Shown here: positions 51,860 to 64,000 of the stretch, piece after piece
Layout: each line of letters opens with the position of its first letter
Position numbering within the stretch: position 1 is the first letter of the stretch
NCBI GenBank assembly: GCA_013076295.1
Contig: RQOL01000762.1
Span: 1-64,000, forward strand
Reading direction: 5' to 3'
From: Sanderia malayensis
Taxonomy: Eukaryota; Cnidaria; Scyphozoa; Semaeostomeae; Pelagiidae
DNA length: 64,000 bases
Made by a program: the position numbers and the translations under genes
Notes under the pieces: model-generated
What the model was told of the DNA's origin: nothing
The model's input: only the letters and a program-made list of their open reading frames with translations
The model's database searches: none

Positions 51860-51992
51860 TCCTGGGTATGACGTTAAAAGGCATCCGGTGAAGAGGCCAA
51901 GGCTAGCGGATAGTTGGAGTGACCGCTTAATCTTCACTACTCCCTGGGGAAGGCAACGGGAAACCACCCCAGTATCTCATCCCAAGACAACC
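51860..51992 (+). other. 5' region of the RTE element
   Basis: Untranslated leader before the first in-frame ATG (51993); the frame itself stays open through it. It contains GGGGAAGGCAACGGGAAACC followed by ACCCCAGTAT, which resembles by memory the conserved 5' segment of BovB-type elements (GAAGGCAATGGCAACCCACT). The start may be complete or lightly 5' truncated; a family alignment would decide. Confidence 0.55.
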
Positions 51993-54992
51993 ATGCACAG
52001 TAGTCATAGAACCGATCTAGTTAACGACGCGAATGGAGCCCTGCTGCAACAGCAGGGAGCCTCGTCCGGCACGGGAGGGTGCAAGGCCTCCCTGGTCGTC
52101 AACCTGCGAAATCCTTGCTACAGTGAGACCCTCAAAGTGGGTACATGGAACATACGAAGTATGAAGAGAACCGAAAAACTTGAAAACATCAAGAGAGAGA
52201 TGGAGAAGAACAAATTGAACTTGCTGGGACTGACTGAAGTCAGATGGAAAGAGACAGGAGACGCCAAAAGTGACAAGTACAGAGTGATCCATTCTGGTGG
52301 ACAGCAGAGTCAACGTGGAGTGGCATTGATCATGGATCAAACAACCAGTCAAAGCGTGAGTGAAGTGAGCTGCATCAGTGACCGTCTGATGAGAGTGCGG
52401 CTGAAGGGAACCCCCAAAGACATTGTGGTAATCATAGTCTACATGCCAACATCCGACTATGAAGACGAAGACGTTGAGGAGGTGTATGAAATGATGGAGG
52501 AGGAGATCAGGAAAGGGCAAGGCGATGACTATGTCATTGTAATGGGCGATCTGAACGCAACTGTTGGTGAAAAAGGTGAAGAGGGAGTCGCTGGCAAGTA
52601 TGGCCTAGGACTGAGAAACGACAGAGGGCAAATGCTGCTCGACTTCTGCAAAAGAAACAAACTCTGCATTACAAATACCTGGTACAAGCACAACAAAAGG
52701 AGGACATACACATGGAAAGCCCCTGGAGACTTGAGACGAATGCAGTTGGACTATATCATGGTGAAACAGAGATACCGTAATAGTGTCAAGAACTCACATG
52801 CTTACCCAGGCGCAGATGCAGACTCAGACCACAACCTAGTTGCCATGAAAGTCAACCTGAAACTGAAAAGACTCAGAAAACCAGCCCTCCGCCAAAAGTG
52901 GAACCTAAAACTCCTAAAAGATGCTGAAACAAAAGAGAAGCTCAGTGATGGAGTGAAAGCAAGGCTACAGAACATCCGATCCAGAGAGACCAACGTCAAT
53001 GAACAATGGAACACCCTGAAGAAAGCAATGATTGAGAGTGCAGAGGAGAACATAGGAAAAACACCCAGACCACCGGCAAAGAAACCATGGGTGTCAGAGA
53101 AAATGTTGGAAAAGATGGATGAAAGACGAAATTGGAAGAAAGTCAACACCGAGATGGGAAAGGAGAAGTACAGAAAGCTCAACAATGAACTGAGAAGAGA
53201 GACTGATGCAGCAAGAGTGAAATACTGGGAGGAGAAATGTGAAGAAATTGAGAAACTGGACCGAACTGGAAGGACAGACGAAATGTACAGAAAGGTGAAA
53301 GATCTAACCTGGAAAAACAAAGGACAGGCAACAAAGACCATCATGAGCAAGCAAGGAGCACTGCTGACAGAGCCAGAAGAGATAAGCCAGAGATGGAAAG
53401 AGTACATAGAGGAGCTGTATAACAAAGCGGAGAAACCTGATGAGATTGAATTGGAGGAAGAAACAGACTTGGATAGAGACCATCTGGGTCCAGAAATCCT
53501 GGACAGTGAGATCATGCAAGCCATTAAAGATCTAAAAAATGGCAAAGCAGAGGGAGAAGACAACATCCCTGCTGAGTTCCTAAAGGCGCTACAAGGGGAC
53601 GGTCAGACAAAACTCAAAAACTTGTGCAAAGCTATGTACAACACCGGAACATGGCCCCAGGACTTCTTACACAGTACCATCGTAACACTCCAAAAGAAGC
53701 CAAATGCACAGAAATGTGAGGACCACAGGACCATCAGCCTCATCTCCCACGCATCCAAGATACTCCTATAAATTGTCAACAACAGGCTGAGAGGTAAAAT
53801 GGAAGATTACATCGGATGGGACCAGTTTGGGTTCCGGAAAGGGATGGGAACAAGAGAGGCAATTGCTGTTATGAGAGTGCTGGCCGAAAGAAACATCGAA
53901 CACAACCAAGATGTTTACGTCTGTTTTGTCGATTATGAGAAAGCATTCGACCGGGTGGACTGGACAAAACTGATGGAAATCCTGAAGAACCTTGGTGCAG
54001 ATTGGAAAGAGAGAAGACTGATAAGATCATTGTACATGGGACAAACAGCATCAGTGAGAACAGAGCAAGGCATGGCAGGGCCATGCATCATTGGGAGAGG
54101 AGTGAGACAGGGGTGTTTGCTCTCGCCGCTGCTTTTTAACATCTTTGCAGAGACAATGATGAAAGAGGCCATGGAAGGAACGGAGGAGGGAGTGAAGATG
54201 GGAGGACACTTGATCCAAGCCATCAGATTTGCAGACGATCAAGCAATGACAGCAAACTCCATCAAAGGGCTGCAGAAGATCATGACAAGGCTCGATGAGG
54301 TTGTAGAGAGCTACGGGATGAGGATAAACAAGACCAAAACGAAAGTGATGAAGATCGGCAAAGGTGACCATGAGCAAGTTGAGATCAAGATTGGAAACCA
54401 GGTATTAGAACAAGTCCATCAGTTCAAATACCTCGGAAGCTTACTCACGGAAGATGGAAGGAGTCAACAGGAAGTGAGAAAAAGGATTGCAATGGCCAAA
54501 GATGCGTTTAATAAACATCAAACGTTTCTCACAGGAAAAAGCAATAAAAACTTGAAGAAGAGACTTGTTAAGACCTTGGTATGGAGCGTGCTCCTCTATG
54601 GTTCAGAAACGTGGACACTGAAGAAGGACGATATCAGGAGGCTTGAGAGTTGCGAAATGTGGTTTTGGCGCAGAATGGAGAAGATCAATTGGAGAGATCA
54701 CGTAAGAAATGAAGAGGTGCTGAGGAGAGTTGGTGAGAAGAGAAAACTGAGGGATACGATCTGGAAGAGGAAGGCTCGATGGATTGGCCACACCATGAGG
54801 TCAGAGGGAATGCTAAGAACAGTTTTGGAAGGACGAGCAGAAGGGAGGAGAGGAAGAGGAAGGAGGAGGCTATCAATGATGGATGATGTGCTGCAAGGAA
54901 GAGACTTTCACTCGACCAAAACAGAGGCAATGGATCGTTCCAAGTGGAGACAGACTGTGCTGGCAGGACCTGCCCAAGGGCACAACACTTAA
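51993..54992 (+). pseudogene. RTE endonuclease-reverse transcriptase with one nonsense codon
   Basis: From the ATG at 51993 to the TAA at 54990-54992 the frame spans 999 codons, interrupted once by TAA at 53769-53771 (codon 593, within the early RT domain after ISHASKILL). Endonuclease motifs are present: GTWNIRSM (about residue 50), LTEVRW (81), MGDLNA (184), LDYIMV (252) and SDHNLV (278). RT motifs are FVDYEKAFDRV (about 645), GVRQGCLLSPLLFN (about 703) and FADD (about 746), with the catalytic acids intact. The C-terminal part has YLGSLL, LYGSETWTLKK and ARWIGHTMR, as in RTE/BovB proteins. The intact enzyme nicks target DNA and primes reverse transcription there. Apart from the stop no frameshift is seen, so the copy is young; readthrough or a sequencing error are alternatives to simple inactivation. 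Confidence 0.9.
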
Positions 54993-57532
54993 GAGAGAGA
55001 GAGAAAACTGACTGATTGAAATACTCCCTTTTTACTTTTTTCCGTGATATTAACATTCATTCCCACAACTTACACATGAAACCACCTTAACACAGCTAGT
55101 CCTGACTGATTCAATTACCCTTGTTTTACTTGTTTTCCGTGATTTTAACATAAATTCCCACAATTTAAACATGAATTAACTTTATATACAGGTAAAACTG
55201 ACTGATTGAAATACACCATTTTTACTTGTTTTCCGTGATATTAACATTAAATCCCACAGAATACACATGAATCTACGTTAATAGAGCTAAACCTGACTAA
55301 TTGAAATAAACCTTTTTCAATTGTTTTCCGTGATATTAACTTTCATTCCCACAATTTACACATGAATTGACTTTATAAACATGTAAAACTGACTGATTGA
55401 AATACACCTTTTTTTCTTGTTTTCCGTGATATTAACATTGATTCCCACAATTTACACATAAATCCGAGTTAATACAGCGAATCCTGATTGATTGAATTAC
55501 ACCTTTTTTACATCTTTTCCGTGATTTTAAAATTCTTTCCCTCAAGTTACACACGAATTAACGTAAAAACAGGTGACACTGGCTGATTGAAATGCACCAT
55601 TTTTACTTGTTTTCTGTGATATTAACATTCAAGCCCAAAATTTACACATTAATTGACTTAGATACATGTAAAACTGACTGATTGAAATACACTTTTTTCA
55701 CTTGTTTTCCGTGATATTGACGTTCATTCCCACAATTCAGACATAAATCCACGTTAATACAGCTAAAATTGATTGATTGTGAAATACACCCTTTTTACTT
55801 TTGTTCCGTGATATTAACATTCATTCCCACAATTTACGCATGAATCTACGTTAATACAGGTAAAATTGACTGATTGAAATTCACCCTTTTCACTTTTTTC
55901 CGTGATATTAACATTCATTCCCACAATTTACACATGAATTGACGAAAATACTGGGCAAACTGACTGATTGAATAACACCATTTTTACTTGTTATCCGTGA
56001 TATTAAAATTAATTCCCACAATTTACACATAAATCCACGTTAATACAGGTAAAACGGACTGATTGAAATTCATCCTTTTCACTTTTTTCCGTGATATTAA
56101 CATTCATTCCCACAATTTACACATGAATCCACATTAATACAGTGAATCCTGATTGATTGAATTACACCTTTTCTACATCTTTTCCGTGATTTTAAAATTC
56201 TTTCCCACAATTTACACACGAATTAACGTAAAACAGGTGACACTTCTGATTGAAATGCACCATTTTTACTTTTTTTCCGTGATATTAACATTCATGCCCA
56301 AAATTTACACATTAATTGACTTAGATACATGTTTTCCGTGATATTAACTTTCATTCCCACAATTTACACATGAATTGACTTTATAAACATGTAAAACTGA
56401 CTGATTGAAATACACCTTTTTCTCTTGTTTTCCGTGATATTAACATTCATTCCCACAATTTACACATAAATCCACGTTAATCCAGGTAAAATGGACTGAT
56501 TGAAATTCATCCTTTTCACTTTTTTCCGTGATATTAACATTCATTCCCACAATTTACACATGAATCCACATTAATACAGTGAATCCTGATTGATTGAATT
56601 ACACCTTTTTTACATCTTTTCCGTGATTTTAAAATTCTTTCCCACAATTTACACACGAATTAACGTAAAAACAGGTGACACTGGCTGATTGAAATGCACC
56701 ATTTTTACTTTTTTTCCGTGATATTAACATTCATGCCCAAAATTTACACATTAATTGACTTAGATACATGTAAAACTGACTGATTGAAATACACTTTTTT
56801 CACTTGTTTTCCGTTATATTAACATTGATTCCTACAATTTACACATGAATCCACATTAAGACAGCTAATCCTGACTGATTGACTTACGCCACTTTTACTT
56901 GTTTTCCGTGATATTAACATTAATTCCCACAATTTACACATGAATTGCCTTTATAAACATATAAAACTGTGACTGATTCAAGTACACCATTTTTACTTGT
57001 TTTCCGTGATATTAACATTAAGTCCCACAATTTACACATCAATCCACGTTAATACACCTAAACCTGACTAATTCATATAGACCTTTTTTACTTGTTTTCC
57101 GTGATTTTAACATTAATTCCCACAATTTACACATGAATTGACTTTATATACAGGTAAAACTGGCTGATTGAAATACAACATTTTTACTTGTTTTCCGTGA
57201 TATTAACTTTCATTCACACAACTTACACATGAATTGACTTTATATACATGTAAAACTGACTGATTTAAATCCACCATTTGTATTTGTTTTCCGTTATATT
57301 AACATTCATTCCCATAACTTACACATCAATCCACCTTAATACAGCTTATCCTGATTGATTGAATTACACCTTTTTACATCTATTCCGTGATTTTAAAATT
57401 CTTTCCCACAATTTACACGGGAATTAACGTAAAAACAGGTGACACTGACTGATTGAAATACACCATTTTTACTTGTTTTGCGTGAAATTAACATTAATTC
57501 CCACACTTTACACATAAATTGACTTTATATAC

Positions 57533-57694
57533 TGTAATATCCTTGAAGTTGTTAGAGAGAGGGAGTCAGCACACGACTACATTCTGATCTATCTGTATCT
57601 TGACTGATTCAATATTACATTACATCATAACTTATTACATAATATAACATGCTGTGCATGCTGTGTGCACATGAGGTATTGCATGAACACTACA
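57533..57694. mobile_element. Putative solo LTR, copy 4
   Basis: 162 bp with TG...CA ends and TATAC duplications at 57528-57532 and 57695-57699. Practically identical to copy 3 (20452-20613) and in the same satellite context, so it was duplicated together with its surroundings. Confidence 0.65.
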
Positions 57695-60350
57695 TATACA
57701 TGTAAAACGGACTGATTGAAGAACACCATTTTTACTTGCTTTCCGTTATATTAACTTTCATTCCCACAATTTACACATGAATCCACCTAAATACAGCTAG
57801 TCCTGACTGATTGAATCACACTTTTTTTACTTGTTTTCCGTAATTTTAAAATTTTTTCCCACACTTTACACGTGAATTGACTTTATAAACATTTAAAACT
57901 GAGTAATTGAAATACACCTTTTTTACTTTTTTCCCGTGATATTGACGTTCATTCACACAACTTACACATGAATTGACTTTATATACATGTAAAACTGACT
58001 GATTGAAATACACCATTTTTACTTGTTTTCCGTGATATTAATATTAAATCCCACAGAATACACATGAATCTACGTTAATAGAGCTAAACCTGACTAATTG
58101 AAATACACCTTTTTCAATTGTTTTCCGTGATATTAACTTTCATTCCCACAATTTACACATGAATCTACGGTAATACAGGTAAAATTGACTGATTGAAATT
58201 CACCTTTTTCACTTTTTTCCGTGATATTAACATTCATTCCCACAATTTACACATGATTTGACAAAAATACTGGGCAAACTGACTGATTGAAAAACACCAT
58301 TTTTACTTGTTTTCCGTGATATTAACAATACTTCCCACAATTTACACATAAATTGACTTTATAAACATTTAAAACTGACTAATTGAAATACACCTTTTTT
58401 CTTTTTTAAGTGATATTTTCGTTCATTCCCACAATTTAGACTTAAATCCACGTTAATACAGCAAAAATTAACTGATTGAAATATACCCTTTTTCCTTTTC
58501 TTCCGTGATGTTAACATTCAATCCCACAATTTACACATGAAACCACCTTAACACAGCTAGTCCTGACTGATTCAATTACCCTTGTTTTACTTGTTTTCCG
58601 TGATATTAACATTCATTCCCACAATTTACGCATGAATCTACGTTAATACAGGTAAAATTGACTGATTGAAAATCACCCTTTTCACTTTTTTCCGTGATAT
58701 TAACATTCATTCCCACAATTTACACATGAATTGACGAAAATACTGGGCAAACTGACTGATTGAATAACACCATTTTTACTTGTTTTCCGTGATATTAAAA
58801 TTAATTCCCACAATTGATACATAAATTGACTTTATATACATTTAAAACTGACTAATTGAAATGCACCTTTTTTTACTTTTTTCCGTGATATTAGCATTCA
58901 TTCCCACAATTTACACATGAATTGACTTTATGTACAGGTAAAACTGACTGATTGAAATTCATCCTTTTTACTTTTTCCAGTGATATTAACCTTCATTCCC
59001 ACAATTTACACATGAATTGACTTCATAAAAAGGTAAAACTGACTGTTTGCAATACACCATTTTTACTTGTTTTCCGGGATATTTAAATTCATTCCCACAT
59101 TTTACACATGAATCCACGTTAATACAGCTAAAACTCATTGATTGAAATTCACCCTTTTTACTTTTGTTCCGTGATATTAACATTCATTCCCACAATTTAC
59201 ACATAAATCCAAGTTAATACAGGTAAAATGGACTTATTGAAATTCACCCTTTTCACTTTTTTCCGTGATATTAACATTCATTCCCACAATTTACACATGA
59301 ATCCACCTTAATACAGCGAATCCTGATTGATTGAATTACACCTTTTTTAAATCTTTTCCGTGATTTTAAAATTCTTTCCCACAATTTACACACGAATTAA
59401 CGTAAACACAGGTGACACTGGCTGATTGAAATGCACCATTTTTACTTGTTTTCTGTGATATTAACATTCAAGCCCAAAATTTACACATTAATTGACTTAG
59501 ATACATGTAAAACCCACTGATTGAAATACACTTTTTTCACTTGTTTTCCGTGATATTGACGTTCATTCCCAGAATTTAGACATAACTCCACGTTAATACA
59601 GCTAAAATTGACTGATTGAAATACACCCTTTTTACTTTTGTTCCGTGATATTAACATTCATTCCCACAATTTACGCATGAATCTACGTTAATACAGGTAA
59701 AATTGACTGATTGAAATTCACCCTTTTCACTTTTTTCCGTGATATTAACATTCATTCCCACAATTTACACATGAATTGACGAAAATACTGGGCAAACTGA
59801 CTGATTGAATAACACAATTTTTACTTTTTTTCCGTGATATTAAAATTAATTCCCACAATTGACACATAAATTGACTTTATAAACATTTATAACTGACTAA
59901 TTGAAATACACTTTTTTACTTGTTTTCCGTGATATTAACATTCATTCCCACAATTTACGCAGAAATCCCGAGTAATACAGCTAAAGTTGACGATTGAAAT
60001 ACACCCTTTTTACTTTTGTTCCGTGATATTAACATTCATTCCCACAATTTACACATGAATCTACAGGTAATACAGGTAAAATTGACTGATTGAAATTCAC
60101 CTTTTTCACTTTTTTCCGTGATATTAACATTCATTCCCACAATTTACACATGATTTGACAAAATTACTGGGCAAACTGACTGATTGAATAACACCATTTT
60201 TACTTGTTTTCCGTGATATTAACATTAATTCCCACAATTTACACATAAATTGACTTTATTTACAGGTACAACTGACTGATTGAAATACACCTTTTTTTAC
60301 TTGTTTTCCAGGATATTTACATTCATTCCCACATTTTACACATGAATCCA

Positions 60351-62630
60351 CGTTAATACAGCTAAAATTGACTGATTGAAATACACCCTTTTTACTTTTT
60401 TCTTTGATATTAACATTCATTCCCACAATTTACACATGAAACCACTATAACACAGCTAGTCCTGACTGATTCAATTACCCTTGTTTTACTTGTTTTCCGT
60501 GATTTTAACATTAATTCCCACACTTTACACATGAATTAACTTTATATACAGGTAAAACTGACTGATTGAAATACACCATTTTTACTTGTTTTCCGTGATA
60601 TTAATATTAAATCCCACAGAATACACATGAATCTACGTTAATAGAGCTATACCTGACTAATTGAAATACACCTTTTTCAATTGTTTTCCGTGATATTAAC
60701 TTTCATTCCCACAATTTACCATGAATTGACTTTATAAACATGTAAAACTGACTGATTGAAATACACCTTTTTTTTTGTTTTCCGCGATTTTAAAATTCTT
60801 TCCCACAATTTACACACGAATTAACGTAAAAACAGGTGACACTGGCTGATTGAAATGCACCATTTTTACTTTTTTTCCGTGATATTAACATTCATGCCCA
60901 AAATTTACACATTAATTGACTTAGATACATGTAAAGCTGACTGATTGAAATACACTTTTTTCACTTGTTTTCCGTTATATTAACATTCATTCCTACAATT
61001 TACACATGAATCCACGTTAATACAGAGAAAACCGACTGATTGAAATACACCATTTTTACTTGTTTTCCGTGATATTAACATTCATTCCCACAATTTACGC
61101 AGAAATCCCGAGTAATACAGCTAAAGTTGACGATTGAAATACACCCTTTTTACTTTTGTTCCGTGATATTAACATTCATTCCCACAATTTACACATGAAT
61201 CTACAGGTAATACAGGTAAAATTGACTGATTGAAATTCACCTTTTTCACTTTTTTCCGTGATATTAACATTCATTCCCACAATTTACACATGATTTGACA
61301 AAATTACTGGGCAAACTGACTGATTGAATAACACCATTTTTACTTGTTTTCCGTGATATTAACATTAATTCCCACAATTTACACATAAATTGACTTTATT
61401 TACAGGTACAACTGACTGATTGAAATACACCTTTTTTACTTGTTTTCCAGGATATTTACATTCATTCCCACATTTTACACATGAATCCACGTTAATACAG
61501 CTAAAATTGACTGATTGAAATACACCCTTTTTACTTTTTTCTTGATATTAACATTCATTCCCACAATTTACACATGAAACCACTATAAACAGCTAGTCTG
61601 ACTGATTCAATTACCCTTGTTTTACTTGTTTTCCGTGATTTTAACATTAATTCCCACACTTTACACATGAATTAACTTTATATACAGGTAAAACTGACTG
61701 ATTGAAATACACCATTTTTACTTGTTTTCCGTGATATTAATATTAATCCCACAGAATACACATGAATCTACGTTAATAGAGCTATACCTGACTAATTGAA
61801 ATACACCTTTTTCATTGTTTTCCGTGATATTAACTTTCATTCCCACAATTTACACATGAATGACTTTATAAACATGTAAAACTGACTGATTGAAATACAC
61901 CTTTTTTTTTGTTTTCCGCGATTTTAAAATTCTTTCCCACAATTTACACACGAATTAACGTAAAACAGGTGACACTGGCTGATTGAAATGCACCATTTTT
62001 ACTTTTTTTCCGTGATATTAACATTCATGCCCAAAATTTACACATTAATTGACTTAGATACATGTAAAGCTGACTGATTGAAATACACTTTTTTCACTTG
62101 TTTTCCGTTATATTAACATTCATTCCTACAATTTACACATGAATCCACGTTAATACAGAGAAAACCGACTGATTGAAATACACCATTTTTACTTGTTTTC
62201 CGTGATATTAACATTCATTCCCACAATTTACGCAGAAATCCCGAGTAATACAGCTAAAGTTGACGATTGAAATACACCCTTTTTACTTTTGTTCCGTGAT
62301 ATTAACATTCATTCCACAATTTACACATGAATCTACAGGTAATACAGGTAAAATTGACTGATTGAAATTCACCTTTTCACTTTTTTCCGTGATATTAACA
62401 TTCATTCCACAATTTACACATGATTTGACAAAATTACTGGGCAAACTGACTGATTGAATAACACCATTTTTACTTGTTTTCCGTGATATTAACATTAATT
62501 CCCACAATTTACACATAAATTGACTTTATTTACAGGTACAACTGACTGATTGAAATACACCTTTTTTTACTTGTTTTCCAGGATATTTACATTCATTCCC
62601 ACATTTTACACATGAATCCACGTTAATACA
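60351..62630 (+). repeat. Tandem 1.14-kb satellite unit (about 12 monomers)
   Basis: The sequence at 60351 recurs at 61490 (offset 1139) and its start again at 62621 (offset 1131). Block 3 has one such unit (48127-49268) and block 1 has a comparable one (about 26180-27300). The second copy here (61490-62620) has many one-base deletions compared with the first. Confidence 0.8.
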
Positions 62631-64000
62631 GCTAAAATTGACTCATTGAAATTCACCTTTTTACATTTTCCCGTGATACTAACATTCATTCCCACAATTT
62701 ACACATGAATTGACGAAAATACTGGGAAAACTGACTGATTGAATAACACCATTTTTATTGTTTTCCGTGATATTAACAATACTTTCCACAATTTACACAT
62801 AAATTGACTTTATAAACATTTAAAACTGACTAATTGAAATACACCTTTTTTACTTTTTTCCGTGATATTTTCGTTCATTCCCACAATATAGACTTAAATC
62901 CACGTTAATACAGCAAAATTAACTGATTGAAATACACCCTTTTTCCTTTTCTTCCGTGATGTTAACATTCAATCCCACAATTTACAGATGAATTGACTTT
63001 ATATACATGTAAAACTGACTGATTGAAATACTCCCTTTTTACTTTTTTCCGTGATATTAACATTCATTCCCACAATTTACACATGAAACCACTTAACACA
63101 GCTAGTCCTGACTGATTCAATTACCCTTGTCTTACTTGTTTTCCGTGATTTTAACATAAATTCCCACAATTTAAACATGAATTAACTTTATATACAGGTA
63201 AAACTGACTGATTGAAATACACCATTTTTACTTGTTTTCCGTGATATTAACATTAAATCCCACAGAATACACATGAATCTACGTTAATAGAGCTAAACCT
63301 GACTAATTGAAATAAATCTTTTTCAATTGTTTTCCGTGATATTAACTTTCATTCCCACAATTTACACATGAATTGACTTTATAAACATGTAAAACTGACT
63401 GATTGAAATACACCTTTTTTTCTTGTTTTCCGTGATATTAACATTTATTCCCACAATTTACACATAAATCCGAGTTAATACAGCGAATCCTGATTGATTG
63501 AATTACACCTTTTTACATCTTTTCCGTGATTTTAAAATTCTTTCCCACAAGTTACACACGAATTAACGTAAAAACAGGTGACACTGGCTGATTGAAATGC
63601 ACCATTTGTACTTGTTTTCTGTGATATTAACATTCAAGCCCAAAATTTACACATTAATTGACTTAGATACATGTAAAACTGACTGATTGAAATACACTTT
63701 TTTCACTTGTTTTCCGTGATATTGACGTTCATTCCCACAATTCAGACATAAATCCACGTTAATACAGCTAAAATTGACTGATTGTGAAATACACCCTTTT
63801 TTACTTTTGTTCCGTGATATTAACATTCATTCCCACAATTTACGCATGAATCTACGTTAATACAGGTAAAATTGACTGATTGAAATTCACCCTTTTCACT
63901 TTTTCCCGTGATATTAACATTCATTCTCACAATTTACACATAAATCCACGTTAATACAGGTAAAATGGACTGATTGAAATTCATCCTTTTCACTTTTTTC

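Larger units (their letters stand above)
51860..55003 (+). mobile_element. RTE-clade (BovB-like) LINE, near full length
   Basis: A 3144-bp insertion flanked by the 11-bp direct duplication AAAACTGACTG (51849-51859 and 55004-55014), which is single in the empty copies of the site near 27700, 49670 and 63010. It carries one frame with apurinic-type endonuclease and reverse transcriptase and ends in a short (AG)n tail, like the simple-repeat tails of RTE elements. Compact single-ORF organisation and the C-terminal pattern (LYGSETWTLKK, then MDRSKWRQTVLAG) match the RTE/BovB clade. One in-frame stop codon interrupts the ORF. The 5' end may be slightly truncated. Confidence 0.92.
55004..64000 (+). 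repeat. 95-bp satellite array, block 4
   Basis: Continues the same family and orientation to the window end, so the array extends beyond it. 57080-58500 matches about 20000-21420, and 57758-61490 matches 45536-49270. It contains solo LTR copy 4 and a duplicated 1.14-kb unit at about 60351-62620. No gene is present. Confidence 0.97.

Noticed and set aside
51831..51992. Extension of the RTE frame into satellite and leader
   Set aside because: The frame is open by chance across the insertion junction (51859/51860); the first element-derived ATG is at 51993.
52802..53566. 254-codon minus-strand frame inside the RTE element
   Set aside because: Shadow of the sense RT frame: Ser/Phe/Leu-rich composition mirrors the Lys/Glu/Arg-rich coding strand.
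1..64000. Repeat-spacer look of the array, reminiscent of a CRISPR
   Set aside because: The 'spacers' are a few recurring monomer variants, the unit is 95 bp, there are no cas genes, and the surrounding elements are eukaryotic.
1..64000. CENP-B box or telomeric repeat in the satellite
   Set aside because: I see no TTCG....A..CGGG pattern and no TTAGGG-type runs in the satellite blocks.

Overview
The window is animal-type nuclear DNA. About 52 kb of the 64 kb is one AT-rich, head-to-tail tandem satellite with a monomer of about 95 bp, probably some 550 copies. It is interrupted by transposable elements, and no host gene, tRNA or rRNA is visible. The combination of a tyrosine-recombinase retrotransposon with a Gag-like zinc-knuckle protein, an RTE/BovB-like LINE and a two-gene PIF/Harbinger transposon with a spliced gene points to a metazoan. 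A marine invertebrate such as an anthozoan is my guess, but the sequence alone does not fix the taxon. The long homogeneous array suggests centromeric, pericentromeric or other constitutive heterochromatin (inference).

Layout: (1) 1-29236, satellite with three copies of a 162-bp putative solo LTR. (2) 29237-33756, a decayed minus-strand DIRS/Ngaro/PAT-like retrotransposon whose repeats have a split-direct-repeat arrangement. Its gag, RT-RNase H and tyrosine recombinase are all broken, and one of its repeats carries two arrays of short hairpins with covarying stems. (3) 33757-42238, satellite with clear higher-order repeats. (4) 42239-45535, an apparently intact PIF/Harbinger DNA transposon with perfect 42-bp inverted repeats, a TAA target duplication, and a spliced zinc-finger/Myb-like gene convergent with a DDE transposase gene. 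(5) 45536-51859, satellite. (6) 51860-55003, an RTE-clade LINE with an 11-bp target duplication and a single in-frame stop codon. (7) 55004-64000, satellite with a fourth solo-LTR copy.

The satellite is organised at several scales: a 95-bp monomer, a 384-bp tetramer, 1.14-kb and 1.24-kb multimers, and long duplications with offsets of about 1.08, 3.14, 4.13, 12.2 and 20.8 kb. Because the array is so duplicated, empty copies of insertion sites are present in the same window. These give relative dating: the solo LTR entered before the last large duplications, since it is shared by four copies, while the RTE and Harbinger elements entered individual copies later. Two stretches, about 22.4-29.2 kb and 60.7-63.1 kb, carry many single-base deletions relative to their sister copies and may be poorly polished assembly.

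The most unusual structures are the two hairpin families in the tyrosine-recombinase element, where compensatory changes keep the stems paired around constant loops, and the palindromic subterminal region of the Harbinger element. All similarity statements come from recognising motifs by eye; no database search was run.
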